The position numbers and the translations under genes were made by a program. A model generated the notes under the pieces. The model had not been told where the DNA came from. It did not search any database and saw only the letters and a program-made list of their open reading frames with translations. DNA of 64,000 nucleotides from Symbiodinium microadriaticum (lineage: Eukaryota; Sar; Dinophyceae; Suessiales; Symbiodiniaceae). Of the stretch, positions 1-10,728 are shown in pieces. The DNA is taken from contig LSRX01000126.1 of assembly GCA_001939145.1 (NCBI GenBank), forward strand, positions 272,699 through 336,698, read 5' to 3'. Each line of letters begins with the position of its first letter. The first letter of the stretch is position 1.

Positions 1-953
1 TTGGAATTCCGGGCCATTTCGGAGATATCCGGTTCCGGTCTGTTCCGGTCCGGTCCGCCTCGCTGCGGCTGCGACCGGACTGCGATCAGACCGTTTTCTG
101 CCATCGGACAAAAAGTACTTCTGTCCGAATGCGCTTCGTGTACCGGACTAGTGCTGGGTGAACTAATATATTATATTATATTATATTATATTATATTATA
201 TTATATTATATTATATTATATTATATTGTATTGTATTATATTATATAAGAGAACGGGATTTGAACTGTTTAGCGTGTAGCGAGTCAGGATGCGGATAGCA
301 TGCTACCTGCTAGTGAGATGTGTGTGCGTGTGTGTGTATGAGGTTTAGGTTTGGTGCTGAGACTTGCGTTTAGTAGGTTTAGGCTTAGGGTCTCATTGAA
401 AAGGCATTCTAAGATTCTAGGTCGCAGTCACGGAGCACGAGCATCAGCAGCCGAGTGATGCTAGATTGATAGGTGGTGATATAGATGTATAAAGCTAAGT
501 ACACAATCCTGCAACAGCCAGTAAGACTCGCAGCATAACGAGAGCGTATGACTCGTACACAGCGCCATAGAAGCCGCTGTGGTTGGCAAATTATAGTAGT
601 AATCGTAGGAGGAGGAGGAGGAGGAGCAGGAGAAGTAGCAGCAGTGCTACCAATAGTGTCATCAGCTGTATAAGAAATGAAGTGATGCGCATGCTCGTCA
701 CGGTACTCAGAATATTCACCGAACTTACTTGCAAGCTGCAGTTAAGTGTGTAGAGTACGGCTTAGCATAGAAGTGCAGTGAGCTTTTGAACATGCTTAGG
801 CGTTTCATATATGGGCGCTTGTTAAGTTTAGGGTGTACTTGGGTTATGAAGTTAAGGCATGGGGGCTGCAGGGGTAATTAATCCGGCTTTAGTCGGATTG
901 GAACATAGGCCTAGAGTTTCATGTTTGCTGTATTGGATATTTCGCGTTTGTGA
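1..953. other. Non-coding spacer upstream of chlP
   Basis: I see no gene here. The stretch holds a TTATA pentanucleotide array (about 164-246), a short AGG/AGC-rich simple repeat near 607-650, and scattered TTTAGGG-like words (for example near 355 and 380). A signal-peptide exon for the downstream chlP gene could lie here, because the start of that gene is preceded by a pyrimidine-rich tract ending in AG, but I could not identify one. Confidence 0.5.
164..246. repeat. TTATA pentanucleotide microsatellite
   Basis: About sixteen near-perfect TTATA units in tandem, with two TTGTA variants near the end. The short open frame reading through it is an artefact of the repeat. Confidence 0.95.
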
Positions 954-1059
954 ATGTTGGTTTCTGGTCTTCTAGGTTCCACACATCTGCCTCGGCAAGG
1001 TCTGGCTTCGAGTAAGCTGCAGTTTTGCTATTTTTTTGAGGGGCTTTGCTTTAATCGCC

Positions 1060-2961
1060 ATGTCCGCCTTCGTCGCGTTGCCATCCGCCAGCTCAGCTGG
1101 CCCGGTGGAGAGGGTCCACTCCTTGAGGGGAGCATCGGAGGCTCCGCCGGCACCGGCAGCCACCTCGGCCTCCACCTGCGCCACCGTGGCCGGCGTCGCC
1201 GCGCTGGGGGCCGTGGCCGCAGCAGGACAGAGGCGAAAGCACCGGGCAGCCCTGGCCAAGGGCAGCAGCACTACCCAGATGCCCAAGCCTCGCTCTTTGG
1301 CCAATGCCAAGGTGATTGTGTGCGCAGGCGCGACGCTCCCGGAGGGTCGCAAGCTCCGAGTGGCGGTGATTGGTGGAGGGCCCGCGGGTGCCAGTGCGGC
1401 GGATGCCTTGGCCCAGGAGGGAATCGAGACTTACCTTATCGAGCGAAAGCTCGACAACTGCAAGCCTTGCGGTGGCGCCATCCCGCTCTGCATGATCGAC
1501 GAGTTCGGCCTTCCCAAGGACATTGTGGATCGTCAGGTCAAAAAGATGACCATGATCTCGCCGACCAATAAGGAGGTCCAGATCGGTCAGACACTCAAGG
1601 ATGACGAGTTCATCGGCATGGTCCGCCGCGAGGTTCTTGATGACTTCCTCCGACAGCGGGCCAAGAAGAACGGTGCCACGCTGATCAACGGTCTCTTCAT
1701 GGGCATGACCATCCCTCAGCAGAAGAACGAGCCGTACGTCCTCACCTTCAACGAGTTCGCTGACGAGGCAAGCAATGCTCGCAAGGGCGAGAAGAAGACG
1801 CTTGAAGTCGATGTTGTCATTGGCGCTGACGGGGCAAACAGCCGCGTCGCAAAGGACATCGAGGCAGGCGACTACGAGTATGCCATCGCTTTCCAGGAGC
1901 GCATGCGCATCCCGGAGAACAAGATGGAATACTACCAGGACAGGGCCGAGATGTACGTCGGAGATGATGTGTCTCCCGACTTCTACGCCTGGGTCTTCCC
2001 CAAGTGCGATCATGTTGCCGTTGGCACTGGCACCGTCATCGACAAGAAGGGCATTCAGAGATACCAGCAGGGCATTCGAGACCGAGCGGCTGTTCGCATC
2101 GATGGGGGTGAGATCATCCGGGTGGAGGCCCACCCGATTCCCGAGCACCCAAGGCCCTGGAGGGTCAAGGACAGGGCGATCCTCGTCGGAGATGCCGCCG
2201 GGTATGTGACCAAGTGCTCTGGTGAAGGCATCTACTTCGCTGCCAAGAGCGGTCGCATGTGTGCGGAGACGATCGTCAAGAGCTCGAAGAATGGAGTTCG
2301 CATGATCGATGAGGCGGACCTCATGGAGCACATCCGGGAGTGGGACTCCAAGTATGGACCCACTTACCTGGTGCTTGACTTGCTGCAGAAGGTCTTCTAC
2401 ACCAGTGATGCAGCCAGGGAGAGTTTCGTCGAGCTCTGCGAGGAGGAGTACGTCCAGAAGGTGACCTTCGACTCCTATCTCTACAAGACCGTCCAGGGAA
2501 ACGCATCCTGGTTGCAATCCATTCAAAAGCACAATTCAAGACAGGGTCTTGTTACACTTAAAGGTTCCCAGCTTCGAGGCCTTCACAAGTTGCCTTGCAA
2601 GCGTGTGTAGAAGTGTGGAAGTATTCATTATCAATTTCTAGTCTATGGGTGTTCAACTTAATATTTATTCGTACAAAGCGATAGATGGATGGATGGATGG
2701 ATGGATGGATGGATGGGTAGACAGATAGATGGATGGGCAGGTAAGTACACTAGTAGTTACATATACATATACATACGTATATATATATATACACACACAT
2801 ACATGTCCATAAGATGCATGCATACATGTTCGTCTAGATCGTCGCCCTGAAGCGGAGCTGAGGATCCCATGGGAGATCTGAAGCTGGGCTGGAAGACTCT
2901 GAGCTCCCTGTACAAGTACAACAACCAGAAGACGCCTGACCCAATGCGGACCTTGGTGTAA
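1060..2961 (+). CDS. chlP: Geranylgeranyl diphosphate/chlorophyll reductase, two exons (1060-2502, 2863-2961)
   Basis: NADPH-dependent reductase that converts the geranylgeranyl group to phytyl for chlorophyll, tocopherol and phylloquinone; it acts in the plastid. The protein is 513 aa. Seen directly: an alanine-rich leader with an AFVALP motif near its start (like the FVAP motif of dinoflagellate plastid leaders) and a hydrophobic Ala/Val stretch followed by RRK; then the FAD-binding VIGGGPAGASAA, the CKPCGGAIP cysteine motif, GADGANSRVAK, and ILVGDAAGYV with CSGEGIYFA. Reading straight on past 2502 gives a tail unlike the family. The conserved C-terminus (DPMGDLKLGWKTLSS...) lies in exon 2 and joins in phase over a 360-base GC-AG intron (AAAC|GCATCC ... 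CTGAG|GATCCC), which carries a GATG microsatellite. The first ATG in frame is 1060; a T-rich tract ending in AG at 1039-1040 means an upstream signal-peptide exon is possible. Confidence 0.96.
2677..2720. repeat. GATG tetranucleotide microsatellite in the chlP intron
   Basis: About ten GATG units, followed by (AT)n and (ACAT)n runs up to about 2825. It fills most of the single recognised chlP intron. Confidence 0.9.
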
Positions 2962-3031
2962 GCCTTTTTTAAAGGCCAGACGGCTCAGACCCTACCTAGC
3001 TTTGTAGCTGACAGGGGTCCAGATCTCAGAT

Positions 3032-3081
3032 ATGCCACGCCTGTTGCTGGCTGTCGCTGGATTCTCCGCGGAGTGCCGTGC
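3032..3081 (+). CDS. Possible signal-peptide start exon
   Basis: An ATG 70 bases after the chlP stop opens MPRLLLAVAGFSAECRA, a short basic N-terminus plus hydrophobic core like a secretory signal. A GT donor (CTG|GTGCATC) follows. It could be the first exon of the repeat protein whose exons lie at 3708 and 4823, but no link is proven. The frame stays open to 3150, so the exon end is a guess. Confidence 0.3.
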
Positions 3082-3365
3082 TGGTGCATCTCAAAGCCGG
3101 GTCATGCCACTGTGCAGTAGACATGAAGAGATGCTTTACAGTGTTTTGTGATGCACCTTCTGGATGTAAGTGCACTTCTAATCACCCCCCTTTGGCCTTT
3201 CCGTTTAAGAGGGCCGAGGCTAGCAAGCCCATTTTGGCTAGGACCAGCGATGCTCCGGGTAGCCAGACCGCTCTGCTCAGCGAGGCAGACGATCAAAAAG
3301 CGCTTCCCTGGGTTCTGGGTTTTGGGGGTTTGTAGGCCTGCCTGGCATGATCAAGGCCACAAGTG

Positions 3366-3433
3366 CTACAGCTCTTCATGGAATCTACCGCGGACACAGG
3401 TGAGGGTCGAAGGCTACAGCTCTTCATGGAACT
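3366..3433. repeat. Short tandem duplication (about 22 bases, two copies)
   Basis: The words at about 3366 and 3413 are nearly identical (core CTACAGCTCTTCATGG), 47 bases apart, and both read YSSSWNL in one frame. This may be a local duplication inside an intron or an exon pair; no gene could be assigned. Confidence 0.6.
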
Positions 3434-3707
3434 TACAGCGAAGAGGAGGAGGAAACCGTCATCCCGCACCGTCCGCACCCCAAAACTCCCAAACCCTGAA
3501 CGCTGGAGGTGGGGCTGCTCGACGCCACGACCAGAAAGTGGCACCCTGACTGCAATCAGAGAGTCGCACTTGTTGACTGAAGCCGTCGACTCCTGTTCTG
3601 ATTCTCCCCTTTCGACTCTCGCGCTCTTACCCCTCTGACCCCTAAACCGGGCTATACATGTGTTTTTTTTTTTTTATGCTACCCTTAAATAAGCCCTATA
3701 GACCCAG

Positions 3708-4864
3708 AGGTCCCATGCGGTGAATGCCCCGGATGGACGGATCTTCGGCATTCCTCAGGGGGCGTCACAGGCCGGACCTCACCTCTTCGCTTCGAGACCC
3801 GGTAGCCCCTTACTTTGGTAGTCTTTGGTAGTTCTCTAACGTAGGGTCCCTTTTTAGGTCCCCAATCTAGTACGACACCCTTATGAAAAGGACCCTAATG
3901 GCAACTCTTGATNCAAACCCGAGGAGCCCCCATGGGCTCCCCCGCCAGCCCAGCCCTTTGCGACATGGTGGTAGCAGTGTGCGAACAATCCTGGAACCAC
4001 ACATACCGCAACATCACATACAACGTCAAACATTGTCAATCAAAGCAATTTACACTCAGTGGCTTTTTTGCCACCAGGCACGTCGACAACAGACTCACTC
4101 TCCTCCCCACCTGCGCAACACACCTTCCACATTTCACTCAGTTCCTCTCACCTCACTTCTACGGCCAGGTCCGAGGCCCGCGCGGGTTGCCATTAATCAG
4201 AGGGGGTTTATTAATCAAGAGTTGGCATTAAAAGGGACCCTCATTCAGAGAACCACCCGCACTTTGGTTATCTCTGAAACCTGATCCTTTCGTATCCTCG
4301 TGATTTTGGGGGCAGCAAGCACGCGACCTCTGGAGGCGGATGCTTGCGAGGGGTTCGATACATTCACAGGGCCTAGAGCACAAGGTTTTTGGGTAGGCTT
4401 TCAAGTTTACAAAGCTCAGGTTGTTACGTTCAGAGTTCAAGAATGCACCAAATGGTTTCGCAGGTGTGACTGTCCTTGCTTGAAGTCGGCAAGCAAGAAC
4501 CTGCAGATGGCTCGTTCCCTAAAGTAGCGTCCGCCGATGATAGAAGTCCCTTGCGGGCACCAGTGGATTATGCAGCCTTTGTTGTTGCATTCCCGGTGCC
4601 AATTCAGACGTCCTGCTTCCGATCTGCAAGTTAGCGCCCTCCATACTTGCATCGGCTGCCATACTCGTATCATAAACGCTCCTCAGGAACAATCTTCCGG
4701 CGTACCCAGTGTGGTGAAATCTCGTTCAGCTTGCAGTATGTTGTTTTCGCTGTCCCAATGCTGCACCCTTCGGTCCGTCTTGGCCCTCCTCTTGTGCCCA
4801 AACCGCCCTAAGAAACTCGCAGGTGCTCGTGATCGACCCCTTTACCGACAGCCGGCAGCCCGAT
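3708..4864 (+). CDS. Partial repeat protein (propeller-like GRIFGIP / VLVIDP module); exons 3708-3770 and 4823-4864
   Basis: Exon one reads NAPDGRIFGIPQGASQ and exon two VLVIDPFTDSRQPD. Together they make one copy of a motif of the form xxAPxGxIYGIPxxAxxVLxIDPxT, which I know from repeated, probably beta-propeller proteins common in dinoflagellates and some other protists. Both exons are in phase 0. The donors are CAG|GCCGGA (GC) and GAT|GTGAGG (GT); the acceptor of the second is CTCGCAG|GTG. The intron between them (3771-4822) shows no other clear coding DNA. I could not find the next module, so the gene is incomplete; similar modules recur at 18.8-22.1 kb, which may be the same gene or a paralogue. 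Function is not known. The splice-phase fit and motif are seen; family membership is from memory. Confidence 0.6.
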
Positions 4865-5524
4865 GTGAGGGTCGTTCTTGACAATTGCCGTCCTCTAGGT
4901 TTCGGTCTCTTGCGGTTCCCCTTCTGCCGTTCCTTTTTCGCAAGCTTCCTCCATACAGTAAGGCATCCACGATTTAGAACAGCCTACCGTTCGCGGAGCT
5001 TCAGGAAGCACGACTCGGGTTGGGTTTCTCCCTCCGGTAGCTGACGCCGATGAGAGTTCTGCAGGCATCAGGCCCTGCAGCCCCTCTACTCAAGCCCTAC
5101 AGCTTCAAGGTTTAGGGTTTAGGGCTGAGGGCCGTTTAGGGTTTAGGCTTTAGGGCTTTTGGGTTAAAATTGCAGTTCGGCAGCCCCCGAACCCCAGATT
5201 TACCACCCTATAAAACAGCGAGAGTCGGGCCATACAACTCGACATTTTGCAGCCTCCTTGGCTCTGGGGGTCCACTCGGAGTTCGATTGGGCATTCGACT
5301 GCCCTATATACCGATCCATGTACCCTTATAACTTATGGCACATAATATACGATATTAGATATGGCCTTGAAGGGGCTCCTAGCTATGTACTTTCGGGCCC
5401 AAATATACACACCATGGGCACATGGAGCCGTAGAGTCATAGGAGCCTCTCAGCAGACTATTCCAAGAAGGAACGAGAAGCTGATGGGCTGAAACTCAAAG
5501 CCCACGAATCCCCACAACCTACAC

Positions 5525-5575
5525 CCCAAGGCTCCCTAAACCCTAAACCCTAAACCCTAAACCCTAACCCCTACA
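5525..5575. repeat. CCCTAAA telomere-like heptamer tract
   Basis: Several perfect CCCTAAA units (about 5529-5565) inside a longer decayed stretch reaching to about 5750. It lies upstream of the exon-like segment at 5764; G-rich forms of the same heptamer (gggttta, agggttt) lie downstream near 5995-6060. Confidence 0.9.
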
Positions 5576-5763
5576 CCCCCAAGGCTGTAAGTCAAAGACA
5601 CCCATTGCGCCAAGACAGAGCCCTGGAAACAACCATCGCCTGCAAACCTGAATCCTGAGCCAAAAACTCCTACTAAACCCCTAAACTCTAAACCCCCAAG
5701 CCCTATAAGCCCAAAACCCCTTAAGTAAAGGCCCTAAGCCCTAGCCCACAGAGTCCTTTCGCC

Positions 5764-5823
5764 ATGGCTGACTGGGATCCCTTCGCGGATCCGGCCGACG
5801 AGCCTCCCGAGGCGCTGGGGTGG
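5764..5823 (+). CDS. Exon-like segment, possible start exon of an unknown gene
   Basis: ATG in a good context opens MADWDPFADPADEPPEALG, an acidic, proline-rich stretch typical of a disordered N-terminus, with GC-rich codons unlike the surrounding A+T- and heptamer-rich DNA. Possible donors are GAG|GCGCTG or GGG|GTGGTC. It is bracketed by CCCTAAA-like DNA upstream and gggttta-like DNA downstream, the pattern seen around proven exons. I do not recognise the gene. Confidence 0.4.
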
Positions 5824-5829
5824 TCAGGG

Positions 5830-7395
5830 CGTCTAATTATTAATGATTAATAATTATTATGAGTTATTATTACTTATTATTAAGTAGTATGAATTATTAT
5901 TAATTATCAATAATAGTATTGGTTATTTGCAGTATGAATTATTATTAGTTAATACCTGCGCCAAGCATTCCATCTCGGGTGACATACGGGTTCAGGGTTT
6001 ATAGGGCCAAGGGTATTTGGGAGGGTTTGATTTCGGGTTACATACGGGTTTAGGGTTTATAGGGCCAAGGGGATTTCTGAGGGTTTTGTGATCCGGTAGC
6101 CTGTAGCCGTAGGCCTAGGGTTGCGAGGTTCAGGAGTGCTGTTGTCATGGGTTTAACCTTTAGGTCTCGGCTTCGGGTGGAGGTCTTGGGTCTCGAGCCG
6201 AACGGTAGGACCGGTAGGAGGTGTCTTGTCTTTTGTTGGCTCACTTTTGCTGCAGATCCTCTTCCAAGAAGATGTGCTGGTAGTAGTAGCCGAGCTGGCT
6301 AAGGGTAGGGTGTGTGTATGTATGTATATATGTATGCATGCATGTATATACAGATACATCTATATGATTCTATATGTATATAACATAATTGTAGTATATT
6401 CTGTGTATGTATATATATATATATATATGTACATGTGTGTCTGGGGTGAGCTGCATTACAATACTTACTGCAACTATATTATAATTACATTCGGTGAAGC
6501 ATCTGATAGTTGGGATCCTGCGTCGAGGCCCGGGTTATGTACTGGGTTCAGAGTGTGGTTTGCGTCCGCGGCTTTCTGTGGCGTTTGGGGGCTGCTGCCT
6601 ACATTCCGGATGAGAGTAGATCACTTTCAGCTGGAGCTTCTTTGAGGCTTGGTCAGTTTGGGTTTAAGCAGGCAGTGCATGTTTTAATCTGTACCATAAC
6701 TTACTTCACTGCATCAGCCAGGGTCCGTGGACTGGGTTAGAAGGGGGGTCCCTACAATGCCCTCTACAAGAAGCGCAGATGCTTCCAGCTTTGGTTCTCA
6801 GAGCAGGCAGTAACGTCGACAGCCATCATCATACCCTAAACCCCGTTATACATCCTACACCTAAACGTTGGACACTTTGAGCCTAAGCCATAGACCGACT
6901 CGAGCCCCGTTTGCGGTAGTAGTTTGCGATTTGTTATAATACTACAGTATCATAGTTATAATACATGGTTGTACATAATAGCAGTCGTAGTAGCATGCCG
7001 ACTCACCCACCAGGTGCAGCCGGTCTCAGCTGACGCAGAGCCGCGCGGACGCCAGGCATGCAGGACCATAGACCATAGACCCTTCCACCAACGCTTTAAA
7101 ACCTAAACCCTGCGCCCCTAAACTCAAAGCCTAAACCCTGAATCCCTAGAACCTAGGGAGGGGTATTACATAACAAACAAGTGCTCAGCAGAGGCCTTTC
7201 TGCAAACCTCTGGGCCCCTAAACCACTAAACCCCTGAACCCTAAACCCTAAAAACCCCTAAAACCCCTAAAAACCCTAAATAAAACCACTAAACCCCTGA
7301 AACCCCTAAATCCCCTTAAACCCTAAATCCACTAAACCCCTGAAGCCCCTAAATCCCCTTAAACCCTAAAACCCCTAAACCCCTGAACCCACCGA
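5830..7395. other. Repeat-rich stretch without recognised gene
   Basis: Contains an AT-rich TTATTA-type stretch (about 5835-5955), TG/TA microsatellite DNA (6310-6435), and a long CCCTAAA-derived tract (7090-7395). No convincing exon was found. Confidence 0.5.
7210..7395. repeat. CCCTAAA-derived heptamer/octamer tract
   Basis: Repeated cctaaacccct and cctaaaaacccct words, mostly 7-9 bases apart. It immediately precedes a GC-rich island (7396-7470), which is followed by TTTAGGG-type DNA at 7500-7590. Confidence 0.85.
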
Positions 7396-7470
7396 AACGT
7401 TCGAAGGCCGGAGAGGCCTGGGCTCCCCCTCCGAGCCCCCGCGGCCGACCGATCCGGGCGACTCGGGCTT
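7396..7470 (+). CDS. GC-rich exon-like island of unknown gene
   Basis: The 75 bases are sharply GC-rich between a C-rich heptamer tract and a G-rich one. One frame reads LGSPSEPPRPTDPGDSGF, which would suit a continuation of the acidic, proline-rich segment at 5764; two other frames are also open. Position and context support an exon; frame and product are uncertain. Confidence 0.3.
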
Positions 7471-7499
7471 CCTTTTTGGGTTGCTTACAGGGTTTTTTG

Positions 7500-7590
7500 G
7501 TTTAGGGGTTTAGGGTTGCCTGTGAGAGAGAGAGGGTTTAGGGTTCAGGGGTTTAGGGGTTTAGGGTTTAGGGGTTTAGGGTTTGCGGAG
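7500..7590. repeat. TTTAGGG telomere-like tract
   Basis: Repeated ggtttaggg words, some with an extra G, downstream of the exon-like island and opposite in sense to the tract at 7210-7395. Confidence 0.85.
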
Positions 7591-8244
7591 CTCCTTCCAG
7601 GGGATCTGGATCCTTTTAAGCAACGACTACACCACAAAGCCCTAAGACACAAATGACAACGGCGCATGAGCCATAAACCCTAGACCCCAAAATCCTGAAG
7701 CCCTACATATATGGGCCCTGGCGGTCAGGTGCATGCCACCCGTTCGTTTGTACTTTGACCTAGCTTTTTGCTCAGGACTCCCAGGGGGCTGGGGGTAAGG
7801 GGTAGTTCTATGCGTTTCTTTGCTCTAGGGACTTAGTGACCCGCAGAGCTACCTAGCGATCCCAGGTGGCCTGCCTCCACGGCACCTGCAGCAACAGCAA
7901 CGTCACCCGGGTGCCTCTGTGGTATTCTCTCAAGGGTGGATACCTTCATACATTGTTATAAATGCATATGAGACTCATCATGGTTCTGAACGATTTTTGC
8001 TTTGGTTTAGGATCTCTATGCTTCACGCTGTGTTAGGGTCTTATGGGTTGAAGGTGTAGAATTCTGTCTGAAGCGTTTAGGGTCCGAGGTCTGGGGGTTC
8101 GGGTCTGTGAACGGGCTTTCTTGCCTTTAACCTCGCATGCTGAAGGCATCCTGAATTTGGAGGATGTTGCGGTCGGGTCTGTTTCGAGATATGGGTCCCT
8201 GACGGGCACAGTGCATCTTAAAGGGAGCCCTTCAAGGAACCCTT

Positions 8245-8450
8245 TTAAGGAGCCTTTAAAGGAACCCTACATGGAGCTCTTGTGGCGCGGAACAGTGCAG
8301 TTTTTCAGAGCTTGCCAGCGCCAGATGCAGCTCCAGCGGGCATCGAAGCTCTGTGGGGAGGCTGTGGAGTTCATTTTCCTCGATGGCAGGCAGCGAGTGA
8401 CTGCTGTGCAGCTTGTTTTCGGTTACGGTTCCGCGCTTCGGGTGCCATGA
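8245..8450 (+). CDS. Open coding-like segment, unknown
   Basis: One frame stays open for over 300 bases and reads ELLWRGTVQFFRACQ, then QMQLQRASKLCGEAVEF and IFLDGRQRVTAVQLVFG, with plausible residue use. A second frame is also open here. No family recognised and no splice sites could be fixed by homology. Confidence 0.25.
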
Positions 8451-8979
8451 CACATATTATACACTTGTGGGTTTAAACTTTGTGGTTGCGTTTACGGTGT
8501 CTTAGTCAGTGGGATAGTTCTAAGCTGTTTGGGTGTTTGGCTTCTTGGCCTTTCTCCAAGCGATTGCGCTTTACTGGAGGCATGATTAGTAACACAGGGA
8601 GTGCACGAGTGTGTAGTGCTAAGCGGATTCACGTGAGTTTATTTTGCGTTTCTTCGTTTCAATCAAGTTGCATCATAATGGCCACAAACACCAAGCCATC
8701 GTGCTGCTCTTCTGATTTCTGTGTACCGATCGGTTCCACACCGTTCTTCCTGCTTTGCATGTCTACGCCGTCGCCTCGGCTGGAGTTTTGAGATCTGGCA
8801 ATGGAAGGCCCAGGGGTGCTTTTACTCGGTGACGTTTACACCCTAACTTTGAAATTGAAACGACTTGTAAGTAGGGTTCAGCGTTCTGCTGTCAGTTTGG
8901 TGTCTAGGGCTGTTGGGGCCATCGCCTGTAGATTTGGTAGAGGCCGAACCCTCGCCGTCTCTTTGAACACACCCTCCAG

Positions 8980-9487
8980 GATGGAGGCGGAGAAGAGCAA
9001 TGTGATGTGGGAAGTCCGGCGGACGCACTGGAGGGGGCTCAGGGGTCGATGGGGCCTGAGGTTTGTGGGTGGGGTTAGAGTTTCGGAATTTGTTGGACAG
9101 TGTGTGTGCGCGTGTCCTCTTCTTTTCATAATTACTGAAGTCGCCAATTGTTCATACTCTCACGGTGCAGCTTTCGGGCTCGAACGGTTTCGAGGTGTAG
9201 GGACCGGCATCAAGGCTTTCGAGGAATACGGCCTCAAGACGGTCTACCCATAGGCCCCTAAGTAGTTCCTTTTTTATGGTCTATATTTAGAATCCTATAT
9301 AAGGTAATCCCCCAAAAAAAAGGTAAGAAAAAGGAGCTACTTCGGGGCCTGTGGGTAGGTCCCCGGATTTACACGTCATGTGGCAGCTGTGGCTCGGTCA
9401 GCCCCCGAGCCTGCAAACCTGGGATTTTCGCGACGGACCTTAGCCAATACCGAAAGTTCGTTCGGGAAGCCTTTCAGGGTAGTATAG
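8980..9487 (+). CDS. Candidate exons of an unknown gene, interrupted by a small inverted-repeat intron
   Basis: Three pieces: 8980-9036 (after CTCCAG, reading MEAEKSNVMWEVRRTHW); about 9190-9241 (GTGIKAFEEYGLKT); and from 9359 (VPGFTRHVAAVARSAPEP, open to 9484). The last two are joined in phase if bases 9242-9358, an inverted-repeat element beginning GTCTACCC and ending GGGTAG, are removed as a GT-AG intron. Without splicing the frame stops 15 bases into the element. The product is not recognised. Confidence 0.35.
9244..9358. mobile_element. Small inverted-repeat element, family 1 copy 1 (possible introner)
   Basis: Ends are inverted repeats: CTACCCATAGGCCCCTAAGT on the left and its near reverse complement on the right, with the internal word ATATTTAGAATCCTATATAA and GGTAATCCC. 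Two more copies occur at 29243 and 42997. In this copy the outermost bases can serve as splice sites (ACG|GT on the left, TAG| on the right). Confidence 0.85.
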
Positions 9488-10185
9488 GGGCCTAAATGAT
9501 GACCAACACTATTTTGGGGGGCTCGGTCTATAATTATGGTATGATGGGCCCCGAAACCCAAACCCAATTCTAGTTATTAAGGCCCCTACATTATCTTAGG
9601 GTGTCGCTGCCTAGGACTGCCAGACGCCATGTTTTATCGAGCCTCCGAACCAGGAAGCTTCAAGCAGATCCCCTTAGACTTGGCTATTAGGGTTTAGGGT
9701 TTAGGGTCTATTATCTCTTGGAGCTTCGGTGCATGACTCCAGAGTTCCGGTTTCACGAAAGCAAAGCCAATCCCCAGTTCCACGATGAAGGATGTAACTA
9801 GGCCAGTTTTGCAGGGTTTGCTGGAGAATTGAAGGGACATGGCAAGCTCGGTTACACATGTAGGGCTACAATGGCTGCAAGCATACAATAACGCCGATTA
9901 TCGTATCGATAACTCTACCATTACGAATGCTCCCGACAATTCCTTCAGCCCCGAAATCCGGAAACACCATATCCTGTGGAGCCAAGGAGATGTCAAGAAC
10001 TTTCAAGGGGCAGGTTTTCTACGACTGGGCAAGGTTCAAAACGGGCCCGGGCACCTCAGTCGCGTCGCGCGACTCGGACCATCGTGGTTGAATGGGGTTT
10101 TCCGCCGCAACAGTCATGACTCCTGCTGCTTCAGGCTTTCGGGTTCCGGGTGCCCAGATGTTCCCTAATTACTTAATCAAGCCGA
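9488..10185. other. No recognised gene
   Basis: Moderately G+C DNA with one gggtttaggg tract (about 9688-9705). Several short frames are open on both strands but none shows a family motif or paired splice sites. Confidence 0.4.
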
Positions 10186-10282
10186 CGCAGAGGGCTTCGG
10201 GACAGCTTGAGGGACTCAGTCGATGAGCTTGGGCACTCGAATGCGACACAAGGCACGATTGAAGTGTCAGAAGTCTTGAGAC
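10186..10282 (+). CDS. Exon-like segment, unknown
   Basis: After a CGCAG acceptor, one frame reads DSLRDSVDELGHSNATQG and continues TIEVSEVLRP; the other frames are closed by stops. CCTAA-type DNA follows rather than precedes it, so the heptamer context is not supportive. Product unknown. Confidence 0.25.
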
Positions 10283-10584
10283 CTTCCACCTCCAACTTGA
10301 CCCGGCTGAGCATGCCTGGCACCCAAACTCCGAAACCTAATCTAAGCCCTTCCGGGGTTTCGGGTTTGGGGGTTTGCGTCCGAGATCTACCCCGTGAAAA
10401 CCCGAGCTTGTCACTGCGTCCTTCTCTCCCGATTTGTTTCGGTCTTGCTGGCCGGAACGATCAAAGCTGAGCTTTTGGTGAAGTTTAACCAACAGTGGCA
10501 AGAACGTCTCGGCTCTTCTCTTCACGTCTTTAGTCGTCATAACTCATGACCGCATTGCAAGTACAAAGGGGTTGACGCAACCGA

Positions 10585-10728
10585 GGCCAGTACCACGACT
10601 TGGACGCGAGTCTGCTTTACCTTCAGGAACTTTTGAGGGCCCATGCCGCGACCTCAGCCAGAAGTATGCAGACCTCAGATATGTCCAAGGGCTCTTGCAG
10701 CTTCGGGACTCGTCATGAGTAGGGGCTA
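10585..10728 (+). CDS. Coding-like segment, unknown
   Basis: Two overlapping frames look coding: YHDLDASLLYLQELLRAH (first part) and CRDLSQKYADLRYVQGLLQL (second part, ending at a stop). AG acceptors are available for each. This could be two short exons; no family recognised. Confidence 0.25.

Noticed and set aside
1093..2532. 479-codon minus-strand open frame opposite chlP
   Set aside because: It is the antisense shadow of a GC-rich coding exon; it has no family motif, while the + strand is a clear ChlP.
3229..3239. Eleven-base match to part of the dinoflagellate spliced leader (CCATTTTGGCT)
   Set aside because: The flanking leader bases do not match and no conserved gene follows, so it is too short to call a spliced-leader gene or relict.
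3913..3913. Single undetermined base (N)
   Set aside because: An assembly ambiguity; it falls in intron-like DNA and affects no supported exon.
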